Part shown: positions 6,941-15,687 of the stretch, one piece after another | Layout of the letters: each line of letters starts with the position of its first letter | Position numbering within the stretch: position 1 is the first letter of the stretch | From: Oscillospiraceae bacterium | GTDB taxonomy: Bacteria; Bacillota; Clostridia; Oscillospirales; Oscillospiraceae | NCBI GenBank assembly: GCA_017435525.1 | Contig: JAFSEW010000019.1 | Coordinates: 1 to 57,680, forward strand | DNA length: 57,680 nt | Direction: 5' to 3' | Program-made: the position numbers and the translations under genes | Notes under the pieces: generated by a model | Told to the model about the DNA's origin: nothing | The model's input: only the letters and a program-made list of their open reading frames with translations | Database searches by the model: none

Positions 6941-8689
6941 ATGATAAAACGCCTTTCCCGGTGTATCCGGGAATATAAGAAATACGCCATTTTGAGCCCA
7001 TTGTGCATGGTGGGCGAAGTGGCGATGGAGGTGCTGATTCCGCTGGTGATGGCAGACCTCTATGACTACGGCATCGTGCTGCAGGATATGACCATGGTGT
7101 TGACCAAGTCCTTGCAGCTGGTGATCCTGGCGCTGGCTTCCCTGTGCTTCGGCGTAGCTTCTGCCTGGTTTGCGTCCCGTGCGGGCACCGGCTTTGCCAA
7201 AAACCTGCGCCATGATATGTTCCACCGGGTGCAGAGCTTCAGCTTCAGCAATATTGATAAGCTGTCTTCGGCTTCCATCGTCACCCGTCTGACCTCCGAT
7301 GTTGCCAACCTGCAGATGTCCTTCCAGATGATGATCCGGATGGCCATCCGCAGCCCCATGATGCTGATCCTGGCTATGATTTCCGCCATGCGGATCAATG
7401 TGAAGCTGAGCCTGGTGTTCTGTGCTGCCCTTCCCATTCTCGTCGTTGCCCTGGTCAGCCTGGTTCCTGTGGTGTTTAAGATCTTTGACCGGGCTTTCAA
7501 GACCTACGATAAGCTGAACAATACCGTGCAGGAAAATATCCGGGGCATCCGGGTGGTGAAGAGCTTTGTCAGAGAAGAAAAGGAAGTGGAGAAATTCACC
7601 TCCGTCTCCACCAACATCTACGAGGATTTCAGCAAGGCTGAGCGGCTTCTGGCTCTGAACAGTCCCATTATGCAGTTCTGTGTCTATGGCTGTATGATCG
7701 CCATCTCCTGGATCGGCGCCAAAATGGTTGTGGCCTCCGGCAACAACCCCGCAATGGGTCTTACCACCGGCCAGCTTTCCTCCATGTTTACTTATGTGAC
7801 ACAGATCCTCTCCTCGCTGATGATGCTGAGCATGGTATTCGTGATGCTCACCATGAGCCGCACCCCCCTGAAGCGCTGCTATGAGCTGCTGACCGAGGAG
7901 CCCAACCTCACCAGCCCCCAACGCAATGCCGTTATGGAAGTGCGTGATGGCACCATTGATTTTGAAAATGTCAGCTTCCGCTATTCTGCCACCGCCAAGC
8001 ACCGGGCCCTGAAAGAAGTGGAGCTGCATATCCCCAGCGGTGCCACCGTGGGCATTCTGGGCGGCACCGGTTCTTCCAAGACCACTCTGGTGCAGCTGAT
8101 TCCCCGGCTTTACGATGTATCCGAAGGCAGCGTAAAGGTGAGCGGTGTGGATGTAAGAGATTACGATCTGGAAGTGCTTCGTGACCAGGTAGCCATGGTG
8201 CTGCAGAAGAATGTGCTGTTCTCCGGCACCATCAAGGAGAATCTTCGCTGGGGTAACCCCAATGCCACCGACGAAGAAATGGAGCATGCCTGCCGCCTGG
8301 CCTGTGCCCACGACTTTATCACTGCCTTCCCCGACGGCTACGACACCTACATTGAGCAGGGCGGCACCAATGTGTCCGGCGGCCAGAAGCAGCGCCTTTG
8401 CATTGCCCGGGCCCTGCTGAAAAAGCCCAAAATCCTGATTCTGGACGACTCCACCTCCGCCGTGGATACCCACACCGATGCCATGATCCGCAAGGCCTTC
8501 GCCGAAGAGATTCCCGGCACCACCAAGCTGATCATCGCCCAGCGTGTGGCCTCTGTCCAGGACGCGGACATGATCGTGATTATGGATAACGGCATGGTTG
8601 CCGCCGTAGGTACCCATGAGCAGCTGCTGGCTTCCTCCACCATTTATCAGGAAGTTTACTATTCCCAGAAGAAGGGAGGGGACGAATAA
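6941..8689 (+). CDS. Heterodimeric ABC exporter, subunit with degenerate nucleotide site
   Basis: This is a fused membrane and ATPase subunit (582 residues) of a type IV ABC exporter, likely moving a drug, lipid or peptide outward. Residues 1-310 hold six membrane helices. The nucleotide-binding domain has Walker A GGTGSSKT at about 372, signature VSGGQ at about 477 and Walker B LILDD at about 498. The residue after the Walker B Asp is Asp instead of the catalytic Glu. The switch-loop His is replaced by Gln (IIAQRVAS). These are the known marks of the non-catalytic partner in heterodimers such as TM287/288 and BmrCD. It shares one base with the next gene (TAATG). Confidence 0.9.
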   Translation: MIKRLSRCIREYKKYAILSPLCMVGEVAMEVLIPLVMADLYDYGIVLQDMTMVLTKSLQLVILALASLCFGVASAWFASRAGTGFAKNLRHDMFHRVQSFSFSNIDKLSSASIVTRLTSDVANLQMSFQMMIRMAIRSPMMLILAMISAMRINVKLSLVFCAALPILVVALVSLVPVVFKIFDRAFKTYDKLNNTVQENIRGIRVVKSFVREEKEVEKFTSVSTNIYEDFSKAERLLALNSPIMQFCVYGCMIAISWIGAKMVVASGNNPAMGLTTGQLSSMFTYVTQILSSLMMLSMVFVMLTMSRTPLKRCYELLTEEPNLTSPQRNAVMEVRDGTIDFENVSFRYSATAKHRALKEVELHIPSGATVGILGGTGSSKTTLVQLIPRLYDVSEGSVKVSGVDVRDYDLEVLRDQVAMVLQKNVLFSGTIKENLRWGNPNATDEEMEHACRLACAHDFITAFPDGYDTYIEQGGTNVSGGQKQRLCIARALLKKPKILILDDSTSAVDTHTDAMIRKAFAEEIPGTTKLIIAQRVASVQDADMIVIMDNGMVAAVGTHEQLLASSTIYQEVYYSQKKGGDE

Positions 8690-10587
8690 TGCCTCCTGTG
8701 CGTATGCGCGGCGACGGCCGCAAGGCCAAGAATCCCGGCAAAACCCTGCTGCGGATCTTCGGCTTCATGAAGCAGTATATCCCCAACCTGATCCTGGTAC
8801 TGATCTGTATCTTTATCACCGCATTTGCCCAGACCCGGGGCAGCGAAAACCTGGGTGCCCTGGTGGATGACTACATCCTGCCTATGGTGGCCTCCGGCAG
8901 CACGGACTTTGCGCCCCTGGTTCGCTATCTCGTCAAAATCGCAGCGATCTTTGCCTGCGGCATGGTTGCCGCATTCCTGCAGCAATATCTGATGGTGGCT
9001 GTCACCCAGGGAACTCAGAAAACTGTCCGGGATCAGATGTTTACCAAGATGCAGACCCTTCCCCTGCGCTATTTCGATTCCACCACCGCGGGCAACATCA
9101 TGTCCCGCTACACCAGCGATATTGACACCCTGCGACAGATGGTCTCCCAGTCCATTCCCCAGAGCGTTTCCTCCGTTGTTACCTTCGCGGTGGTGTTCAT
9201 CGCCATGCTCCGGGCCTCCTGGATGCTGACGCTGGTGACCCTGGTTTCCGTTACCGGTGTGTTCTTTATCTCCGCCAAGATCGTGGGCAAGGCCGGTAAG
9301 TTCTTCATCGGCCAGCAGAAGTCCCTGGGCGCTCTCAACGGCTATGTGGAAGAAATGATTACCGGCCAGAAAGTGGTAAAGGTCTTCAACCACGAAGCCA
9401 TCTGCAAGGAAGAATTTGATCAGCTCAACGAGGAGCTTTGCCGCAACGCCTACAGCGCCGGTAAGTTCTCCAATATGATGGGCCCCGTGAATAACAACCT
9501 GGGCTACATCCAGTATGCGATTCTGGCCATCGTGGGCGGTACCATTGCCGTGCTTTCCGAAGGCCGACTGCTGAGCCTGGGCAACCTGATGACCTTCATG
9601 CTGCTGTCTCGCACCTTCAACCAGCCCATCGCCCAGATGAGCAACCAGATCAACGCCATCGTTATGGCTCTGGCCGGTGCGGAACGTGTATTTGAGCTGA
9701 TGGATCAGGAGCCTGAAGTGGATAACGGCTATGTGACCCTGGTCAACTGCCATGTGGCAAAGGATGGCACTGTCACCGAATGCCCGGAGCGTACCGGCCA
9801 CTGGGCCTGGAAGCATCCCCATCAGGCCGACGGCTCTATCACCTACACGGAGCTGAAGGGCGATATCGTGATGGACATGGTGGACTTCTCCTATGTGCCG
9901 GAGAAGCAGGTGCTGACGGACATTACTCTCTATGCCCGCCCCGGTCAGAAAATCGCCTTCGTCGGTGCTACCGGCGCCGGTAAGACCACCATCACCAACC
10001 TGATCAACCGGTTCTACGACATTGCCGACGGCAAGATCCGTTATGACGGTATCAATATCAACAAGATCAAGAAAGCCGACCTGCGGCGCTCCCTGGGTAT
10101 CGTGCTCCAGGAGACCAACCTCTTCACCGGCACCGTTATGGACAATATCCGCTACGGCAAGCTGGATGCCACCGATGAAGAATGCATCCACGCCGCTAAG
10201 CTGGCCAACGCCCACGACTTCATCACCCGTCTGCCGGAAGGCTACGACACCATGCTGACAAACAACGGTGCCAGCCTGTCCCAGGGTCAGCGGCAGCTGA
10301 TTGCCATTGCCCGGGCTGCCGTGGCAGATCCCCCGGTGATGATTCTGGACGAAGCTACCTCCTCCATCGATACCCGCACCGAGGCTCTGGTGCAGAAGGG
10401 CATGGACGCTCTGATGCATGGACGCACCACCTTCGTCATTGCCCACCGGCTTTCCACCGTCATGAATTCCGACTGCATCATGGTGCTGGATCACGGCAAG
10501 ATCATTGAGCGTGGCACCCACGAAGACCTCATCGCTCAGAAGGGCACCTACTATCAGCTCTACACCGGCGCTTTTGAGCTGGAATAA
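8689..10587 (+). CDS. Heterodimeric ABC exporter, catalytic subunit
   Basis: The partner of the preceding subunit (632 residues), with six membrane helices then an ATPase domain. The domain has Walker A GATGAGKT at about 426, signature LSQGQ at about 529, Walker B MILDE at about 552 with the catalytic Glu intact, and the switch His in VIAHRLST. Between membrane and ATPase domains, around residues 342-388, is an extra polar segment rich in His, Trp and Thr. Comparable inserts are known in one subunit of clostridial exporters of this type. Translation is coupled to the upstream subunit. The substrate is unknown; a MerR-type regulator is encoded convergently downstream. Confidence 0.9.
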   Translation: MPPVRMRGDGRKAKNPGKTLLRIFGFMKQYIPNLILVLICIFITAFAQTRGSENLGALVDDYILPMVASGSTDFAPLVRYLVKIAAIFACGMVAAFLQQYLMVAVTQGTQKTVRDQMFTKMQTLPLRYFDSTTAGNIMSRYTSDIDTLRQMVSQSIPQSVSSVVTFAVVFIAMLRASWMLTLVTLVSVTGVFFISAKIVGKAGKFFIGQQKSLGALNGYVEEMITGQKVVKVFNHEAICKEEFDQLNEELCRNAYSAGKFSNMMGPVNNNLGYIQYAILAIVGGTIAVLSEGRLLSLGNLMTFMLLSRTFNQPIAQMSNQINAIVMALAGAERVFELMDQEPEVDNGYVTLVNCHVAKDGTVTECPERTGHWAWKHPHQADGSITYTELKGDIVMDMVDFSYVPEKQVLTDITLYARPGQKIAFVGATGAGKTTITNLINRFYDIADGKIRYDGININKIKKADLRRSLGIVLQETNLFTGTVMDNIRYGKLDATDEECIHAAKLANAHDFITRLPEGYDTMLTNNGASLSQGQRQLIAIARAAVADPPVMILDEATSSIDTRTEALVQKGMDALMHGRTTFVIAHRLSTVMNSDCIMVLDHGKIIERGTHEDLIAQKGTYYQLYTGAFELE

Positions 10588-10609
10588 GGACACACCCTGT
10601 AGGAAACCA

Positions 10610-10635
10610 GCAGGAGCGTCAAGACGCTCTCCTAC
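10610..10635. repeat. Short intergenic palindrome (AGGAGCGTC-aa-GACGCTCTCCT)
   Basis: The stem AGGAGCGTC/GACGCTCTCCT is followed by AC. It is built like the GTAGG-ended palindromes at 6610, 11706 and 36838 and appears to be a small member of the same repeat class. Confidence 0.45.
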
Positions 10636-10647
10636 TTTTCAAAAGGA

Positions 10648-10687
10648 AATCCCCTGCAAAGGAATCAAACTTTGCAGGGGATTTTTT
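10648..10687 (+). terminator. Terminator of the ABC exporter operon
   Basis: A 13-base stem (AATCCCCTGCAAA / TTTGCAGGGGATT) with a 10-base loop is followed by six T residues. It sits between convergent genes and overlaps the stop codon of the MerR gene. Confidence 0.8.
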
Positions 10688-11579
10688 ATTGGCTCTTATC
10701 GTTGTAATGCAAAGCAAGACCCCTGTACGCCATGGTAACAACCAGCACCAACAGCGCAACAAATATCAGCAGATCATCCCATGTCACACCATCCTGCAAA
10801 AGCGACGGAGCGATAATAACTGAATAAAACAGCACTGCCAGAAGCACGCCACCCCACCTGTGGAGCAGCCATTGCCGCCGCTTTCGGGATTCCTCCACAC
10901 CGTCGCCATAGACCGTTCTGTCCACACGGCGGCAGCTTACCACCGCCACAGGCACCCGGCTGACCACACTGTAATTCCGCTCCGCAGTATAGGCAACGCC
11001 GTCAATCAGAAATTCCGGATACATGGATTCCTTGGTAATCACCAGATCGATCTGTTCCTTGCTTGCATAGTCGCACAGGGCCTGTGTAAATTCCCGGGGA
11101 TTGGTAATGGCGGTTTTGGGGATAAAGGTAAAGTCCATATCTTTATTGGCCTGAAGGACGCACCGATAGTCCTCCACCCACTTGGTAAAGAAATTCCCCT
11201 GACCTGCCTGCGCGATATCCTGCAGGCAGCCATCCACATCCAGCGTATCCAATTCGGTCCCCTTTAGATGATCGCAGAAGGAAATCGCCGCCTGCAGTTC
11301 CTTATCCTTTCTGCGCAGTTCTGCCTGCTGATCGGTAACCGCAGTACTCAGACTCTGTTCCCGGTGCAGAACCTTTTTGATCTCTTCCAGGGGCATGTCC
11401 AGCATCCGGAGCATTTTGATGATTTTAATTTTCCGGATATCATTTTGCTCATACAACCGGTAGCCATTCTCCCTGTTCCTGGTTGGCTGCAGCAGCCCTT
11501 CACTTTCATAGAAGCGGATATTGCGCTTGGACACGCCCGTTTCTTTTTCCACTTGGTTGATATTGATTCTTTCGTGCAT
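10686..11579 (-). CDS. MerR-family regulator with C-terminal membrane helices
   Basis: A 297-residue regulator whose first 70 residues form a MerR winged helix (INQVEKETGVSKRNIRFYE, then ENGYRLY). A coiled linker follows (about 80-115), then a cytoplasmic region of unknown fold. Two hydrophobic helices lie near the C-terminus (about 230-250 and 262-283). The membrane helices are unusual for MerR proteins, which are normally soluble, though similar Firmicute proteins exist. The ATG at 11579 has AGGAGGG at 7-base spacing; the open frame upstream of it is not coding. The target is unknown; the neighbouring ABC exporter is a candidate. Confidence 0.82.
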   Translation of the reverse strand: MHERININQVEKETGVSKRNIRFYESEGLLQPTRNRENGYRLYEQNDIRKIKIIKMLRMLDMPLEEIKKVLHREQSLSTAVTDQQAELRRKDKELQAAISFCDHLKGTELDTLDVDGCLQDIAQAGQGNFFTKWVEDYRCVLQANKDMDFTFIPKTAITNPREFTQALCDYASKEQIDLVITKESMYPEFLIDGVAYTAERNYSVVSRVPVAVVSCRRVDRTVYGDGVEESRKRRQWLLHRWGGVLLAVLFYSVIIAPSLLQDGVTWDDLLIFVALLVLVVTMAYRGLALHYNDKSQ

Positions 11580-11702
11580 AGGTCTTCCCTCCTGATCCCA
11601 ATATACAGGTTTCACCTGCTGGAATGTCAAGAACTTTTTGCAAATTTCTATGCTCCCACAGCAAAAAACAGGAATGCCAAAGGTTCTTCCTGTTTCATTA
11701 AC

Positions 11703-11735
11703 AGTCCGCGGACACCGCAGGAGCGGTGTCCCTAC
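11703..11735. repeat. Short intergenic palindrome (GGACACCGC-agga-GCGGTGTCC)
   Basis: A perfect 9-base stem followed by CTACG. It lies between the cardiolipin synthase and MerR genes, upstream of the latter. It has no T-run and resembles the other GTAGG/CCTAC palindromes of this window. Confidence 0.45.
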
Positions 11736-11764
11736 GCATCTCTCTTTGGGTAAGTCAAGCATCC

Positions 11765-13288
11765 TTATAGCAACGGCGCGATTAGCCGCAGAACATTGTT
11801 TCCGAAGCAATATAGCAGCCCTCTGTTAATATCGCCTGCCCTTTTTTCGTGGCTTTCATTTTGGGTAGCCAGATAATCCTTTTTCAGATCTCCAATGATG
11901 TCAGCCTTATAAAAGACGGCGTTACATTCAAAGTGCAGGAACAGGCTTCTGTAATCAAGGTTTACTGTACCAATCCCCGCAATTTTATCATCGGCTATAA
12001 AAGCCTTTGCGTGCACAAATCCGGGCGTGTATTCATAGATTTTTACGCCTGCTGCCAGCAAATCCATATAGTAGCTTCTTGACAATCTGTAAACAAGCTT
12101 TTTATCCGGGATTCCGGGCATAATGATCCGTACATCTACACCTCGCTTAGCGGCTCTGATGAATGCATCATACAAAGCATCTCCCAACATAAGATAAGGC
12201 GTATAGAACCAGACATAACTTGTCGCCGAAGACAGGATCTCAATGAACAATTCGTTGCTTACATGCTCCTGACCCATGGGAGAATCGTAATACGGGAGAA
12301 TATAACCGTTGGTTGCTTGCTTCTTTTCCTCTTCCGGGGCGTGAATACCGGCGGTTATGATTGTATCGTTGGAAAAAGCATTCCAAAATTCCGCAAACAT
12401 GTAGGTGTAGCTATTGACGGCTTTTCCGGTAACCCGAAAACCGATATCCTTCCATCTGCCGAAAGGATGGGTTTCATTGATATACTCATCGGCAAGATTG
12501 ATGCCGCCACTGTAAGCCACCTTGCCGTCTATCACCATAAGCTTCCGGTGATCCCGGTTGTTCAGCTGGGATTTGATGAACAAAAACGGATTGAATGGGA
12601 TACACTTGATGCCCTTTTCGGAAAGCGCCATTACATCTACAACAGAAAAGGTTCCTATACTGCCCAGATCGTCATACATAACTCTGACATCAACACCCTC
12701 GGTTACTTTTTTTGCCATAATATCTGCCAGAGTGTCCCAAAACTTGCCTTTTTGGATAATGAAATATTCCAGGTAAATATAGCGCTTGGCATTTCGTAAA
12801 TCCTGGCACATATCCTGAAACATATCCTCCCCGAAGGCGTAAAAACGGGTATCTTCATTTTTCACCATGGGGAAACCGGTAGTTTTGCAAAGGTGGGAAA
12901 GGGTCTGATGCAGTCTTTTATCCTCCGCCTTGATTTCCTCCACCATGCCGATGGGCAATGTACCTTCCAGGTTTTTGGAGGATTGGGTCAGCTTTTTCTT
13001 CAGGTTTCTTCCCGTGCTTTTATTGCCCAGGAAGAAATACAGCATGGCTCCCAAAATCGGCATTGCCACCATCAGCATAACCCAAAGCAGCTTATAGGCG
13101 CTCTCCTCTCTTTTTGCCACAAGACCTGTGACAAAAATCGCTGCCAGCACAGAAAACACAGCATTGAGCACATCTCCCAAGTGTTCGTTCAGCAGGTTAT
13201 TCATCAGCCCCAGCAGCACCAAGTACCAAAATACCTGCAGCAGTACCGCCGGCACAACGATTATCAGGCGTCCTAATATTTTCTTCAC
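11765..13288 (-). CDS. cls: Cardiolipin synthase (phospholipase D family)
   Basis: This enzyme condenses phosphatidylglycerol molecules to cardiolipin at the membrane. The 507-residue protein has three N-terminal hydrophobic segments (about 5-30, 38-58, 68-88). Two HKD motifs follow: HRKLMVIDGK at about residue 246 and HAKAFIADDK at about residue 424, each with the downstream Asn/Ser-rich strand. Both catalytic sites are intact. The start is GTG with AAAGGAG 8 bases upstream. Base composition is visibly lower in GC than the neighbours, which hints at transfer. The C-terminal tail (NRGLLYCFGNNVLRLIAPLL) is hydrophobic. Confidence 0.88.
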   Translation of the reverse strand: MKKILGRLIIVVPAVLLQVFWYLVLLGLMNNLLNEHLGDVLNAVFSVLAAIFVTGLVAKREESAYKLLWVMLMVAMPILGAMLYFFLGNKSTGRNLKKKLTQSSKNLEGTLPIGMVEEIKAEDKRLHQTLSHLCKTTGFPMVKNEDTRFYAFGEDMFQDMCQDLRNAKRYIYLEYFIIQKGKFWDTLADIMAKKVTEGVDVRVMYDDLGSIGTFSVVDVMALSEKGIKCIPFNPFLFIKSQLNNRDHRKLMVIDGKVAYSGGINLADEYINETHPFGRWKDIGFRVTGKAVNSYTYMFAEFWNAFSNDTIITAGIHAPEEEKKQATNGYILPYYDSPMGQEHVSNELFIEILSSATSYVWFYTPYLMLGDALYDAFIRAAKRGVDVRIIMPGIPDKKLVYRLSRSYYMDLLAAGVKIYEYTPGFVHAKAFIADDKIAGIGTVNLDYRSLFLHFECNAVFYKADIIGDLKKDYLATQNESHEKRAGDINRGLLYCFGNNVLRLIAPLL

Positions 13289-13351
13289 TGTGTTTTCTCC
13301 TTTCAGGTTCTTCTAATATATTTCATTCTATCATGATTGGGTGGAATAAAC

Positions 13352-13400
13352 AACAGGCACAGCAGATCAAACTGCTGTGCCTGTTAACTGTTTTATGGGG
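13352..13400 (-). terminator. Possible terminator of metG
   Basis: AACAGGCACAGCAG pairs with CTGCTGTGCCTGTT (13352-13385) around a six-base loop, about 30 bases past the metG stop. On the minus strand it is followed only by GTTTATT, so the U-tract is weak, but the 14-base stem is perfect. Confidence 0.5.
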
Positions 13401-13416
13401 GCCTTTGCCGGGGGAA

Positions 13417-15378
13417 TCAGCAGAGCTTTGCGCCGGCGGGGATGGCGTCGTCCAGCATGATGAGGTTCAGCTTTTCCTCACCCTTCTCGGTGTGGATAGC
13501 GCTCAGCAGCATGCCGCAGGACTCTCTGCCCATCATCTTTCTGGGAGGCAGGTTGGTGATGGCCAGCAATGTCTTACCGATGAGGTCCTCGGGCTTATAG
13601 AACTTGGCAATGCCGGAGAGGATCTGGCGGTCGGTGCCGGTGCCATCGTCCAGGGTAAACTGCAGCAGCTTATCGGACTTCTTCACATTCTTGCAGTCCT
13701 TGACCTTCACGGCACGGAAATCGCTCTTGCAGAAGGTGTCGAAATCCACATTCTCCTGGGCGTAGGGCTCGATCTCCAGAGCAGGCAGCGCAGCCTTGGC
13801 CTTTTCAGCATGGTAGGCGTCGATTTCCTCCAGCTTCTTGGCCATGTCCAGGCGGGCAAAGAGGATCTCGCCGGTGCCCAGCTGCGCCCCGGGAACCATA
13901 GCACCAAAGGAGGTCAGGCTTTCCAGACCGCCGTTTTCGATGTTCAGCTGCTTCAGGATCCGCTGTGCGGTATCGGGCAGGTAGGGCTCCAAAGCCACAG
14001 CAGCAAAGCGGATGCACTCCAAGAGATTATACAGCACGGTACCCAGGCGGGCGTGGGTCTCCTCGCTCTTGGCCAGGGACCAGGGCATGGTCTCGTCAAT
14101 ATACTTGTTGGCGCGGCGCAGCAGCACGAAAATTTCGTCGATGGCATCTGCAACCTTCAGCTGCTCCATCTTCTCTGCCACCTTGCCGGGCATAGCCAGA
14201 GCCACAGCCTTCAGCTCTTCGTCCAGAGCCTCGGGAGCGCAGGGCTCCATCACCTTGCCGCCAAAGTACTTGGCATCCATGGCGATGGTACGGTTCACCA
14301 GGTTGCCCAGAATGTTGGCAAGCTCAGTGTTGATCCGCTCGATGATCAGCTCATAGGTCATGATGCCGTCAGCGGCGAAGGGAATCTCGTGGAGCACGAA
14401 ATAACGCACGGCATCCACACCGAAGAGATTCACCAGATCGTCGGCGTAGATCACATTGCCCAGGCTCTTGGACATCTTGTCGCCCTTCACCAGCAGCCAG
14501 GGGTGGCCGAAGACCTGCTTGGGCAGCTCTTCGCCCATGCTCATCAGGAAGATGGGCCAGTAGATAGTGTGGAAGCGGACGATGTCCTTGCCAATCAGGT
14601 GCAGGTCGGCGGGCCAGAACTTCTTATACTGGGCGTCATGATTGCCATCGGGGTCATAGCCGCAGAAGGTGATGTAGTTACTCAGAGCATCCAGCCACAC
14701 ATAGCTCACATGGCCGGGGGCAAAGTCCAGAGGCACGCCCCAGGTAAAGCTACTGCGGGATACGCACAGATCCTGCAGACCGGGCTTCAGGAAGTTATTC
14801 ACCATCTCGTTTTTCCGGCTCTCGGGCTGGATGAATTCGGGATGCTCCTCAATATGCTGCATCAGCCGGTCGGCGTACTTGCTCATCTTGAAGAAGTATG
14901 CCTCTTCCTCGGCATCCACGCACTCCCGGCCGCAGTCGGGGCACTTGCCATCCACCAGCTGGCTGTCGGTCCAGAAACTTTCACAGGGCGTGCAGTACTT
15001 GCCTACATACTTGCCCTTGTAGATGTCGCCCTTCTCGTACATCCGCTTAAAGATCTTCTGCACCTTGCTCTTGTGCTCGGGATCTGTGGTGCGGACGAAC
15101 CGATCGTAGGTGGTGTTCATCAGATCCCAGATGCTCTTGATCTGGCCTGCCACATTGTCCACATACTCCTGAGGGCTAATACCGGCAGCCTCAGCCTTCA
15201 GCTGGATCTTCTGGCCGTGCTCATCGGTGCCGGTCTGGAAATACACATCGTAGCCCTGCTGCCGCTTATAACGGGCAATGGCATCGGCCAGCACGATTTC
15301 ATAGGTGTTGCCGATGTGGGGCTTTGCGGAAGTATAGGCAATGGCAGTGGAAATATAATAGGGTTTCTTTTCGCTCAT
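13417..15378 (-). CDS. metG: Methionyl-tRNA synthetase
   Basis: MetG charges tRNA-Met in the cytoplasm. The 653-residue class I enzyme has the HIGH motif as PHIGNTY at about residue 20. It carries a zinc knuckle with CTPC and CPDCGREC, and KMSKS at about residue 304. A C-terminal oligonucleotide-binding domain (from about residue 550, with FRAVKVKDC and GRESCGMLLSA) is the Trbp111-like dimerisation and tRNA-binding module of the long bacterial form. The start has AAGGAGG at good spacing. A methionine T-box precedes it, so expression should rise when uncharged tRNA-Met accumulates. Confidence 0.97.
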   Translation of the reverse strand: MSEKKPYYISTAIAYTSAKPHIGNTYEIVLADAIARYKRQQGYDVYFQTGTDEHGQKIQLKAEAAGISPQEYVDNVAGQIKSIWDLMNTTYDRFVRTTDPEHKSKVQKIFKRMYEKGDIYKGKYVGKYCTPCESFWTDSQLVDGKCPDCGRECVDAEEEAYFFKMSKYADRLMQHIEEHPEFIQPESRKNEMVNNFLKPGLQDLCVSRSSFTWGVPLDFAPGHVSYVWLDALSNYITFCGYDPDGNHDAQYKKFWPADLHLIGKDIVRFHTIYWPIFLMSMGEELPKQVFGHPWLLVKGDKMSKSLGNVIYADDLVNLFGVDAVRYFVLHEIPFAADGIMTYELIIERINTELANILGNLVNRTIAMDAKYFGGKVMEPCAPEALDEELKAVALAMPGKVAEKMEQLKVADAIDEIFVLLRRANKYIDETMPWSLAKSEETHARLGTVLYNLLECIRFAAVALEPYLPDTAQRILKQLNIENGGLESLTSFGAMVPGAQLGTGEILFARLDMAKKLEEIDAYHAEKAKAALPALEIEPYAQENVDFDTFCKSDFRAVKVKDCKNVKKSDKLLQFTLDDGTGTDRQILSGIAKFYKPEDLIGKTLLAITNLPPRKMMGRESCGMLLSAIHTEKGEEKLNLIMLDDAIPAGAKLC

Positions 15379-15389
15379 ATTGGACCTCC

Positions 15390-15640
15390 TTAAAAATGAA
15401 AAATCGCCCTTGAAAAATCAAGGGCGACGAAATCGACGCGGTACCACCTTGTTCGTCCAAACGCAAGCCACGCCCGGACATCTCATTGACGCTGTGACGG
15501 GCGCACCCCGGGGAAGCCTACCTATCGGAATCCCGGCTCCAAGACCATGTTCCGCAGCTTCCGCGCTTACCCCTTTTCACCAACCGGGGCTCTCTGAAAG
15601 GCATTTGCTGCGTACTCTTCTTTTCATTGCCTTTTATTCA
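15390..15640 (-). promoter_or_regulatory. T-box riboswitch, methionine-specific, upstream of metG
   Basis: Read on the minus strand, the leader shows AGAGA, the GTTGGTG loop of stem I, and then an AUG (15548-15546) in the specifier position within GGAACATGGTCTTGGAG. Further down is the antiterminator sequence AAGGTGGTACCGCG (about 15450-15437). Last comes a terminator stem CGCCCTTGA/TCAAGGGCG followed by ATTTTTC. Uncharged tRNA-Met would stabilise the antiterminator and allow transcription of metG. All landmark T-box elements are in the expected order. Confidence 0.93.
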
Positions 15641-15651
15641 TACCAAGTGCC

Positions 15652-15681
15652 ATTATATCCCAAAAAGCAGGATTTTGTCAA
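15652..15681 (-). promoter_or_regulatory. Promoter of the metG T-box transcript
   Basis: A perfect TTGACA and a perfect TATAAT on the minus strand, 18 bases apart, just upstream of the T-box leader. The -35 box lies a few bases beyond the eutH stop codon. Confidence 0.75.
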
Positions 15682-15687
15682 CCCCAT

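Noticed and set aside
6875-10593. Long minus-strand frames (580 and 644 codons) opposite the ABC exporter genes
   Set aside because: Translation is His/Gly/Gln-rich without domains, while the plus strand has all ABC motifs.
15299-15481. Minus-strand 60-codon frame across the T-box
   Set aside because: It lies inside the T-box terminator and metG start; the RNA structure explains the sequence.
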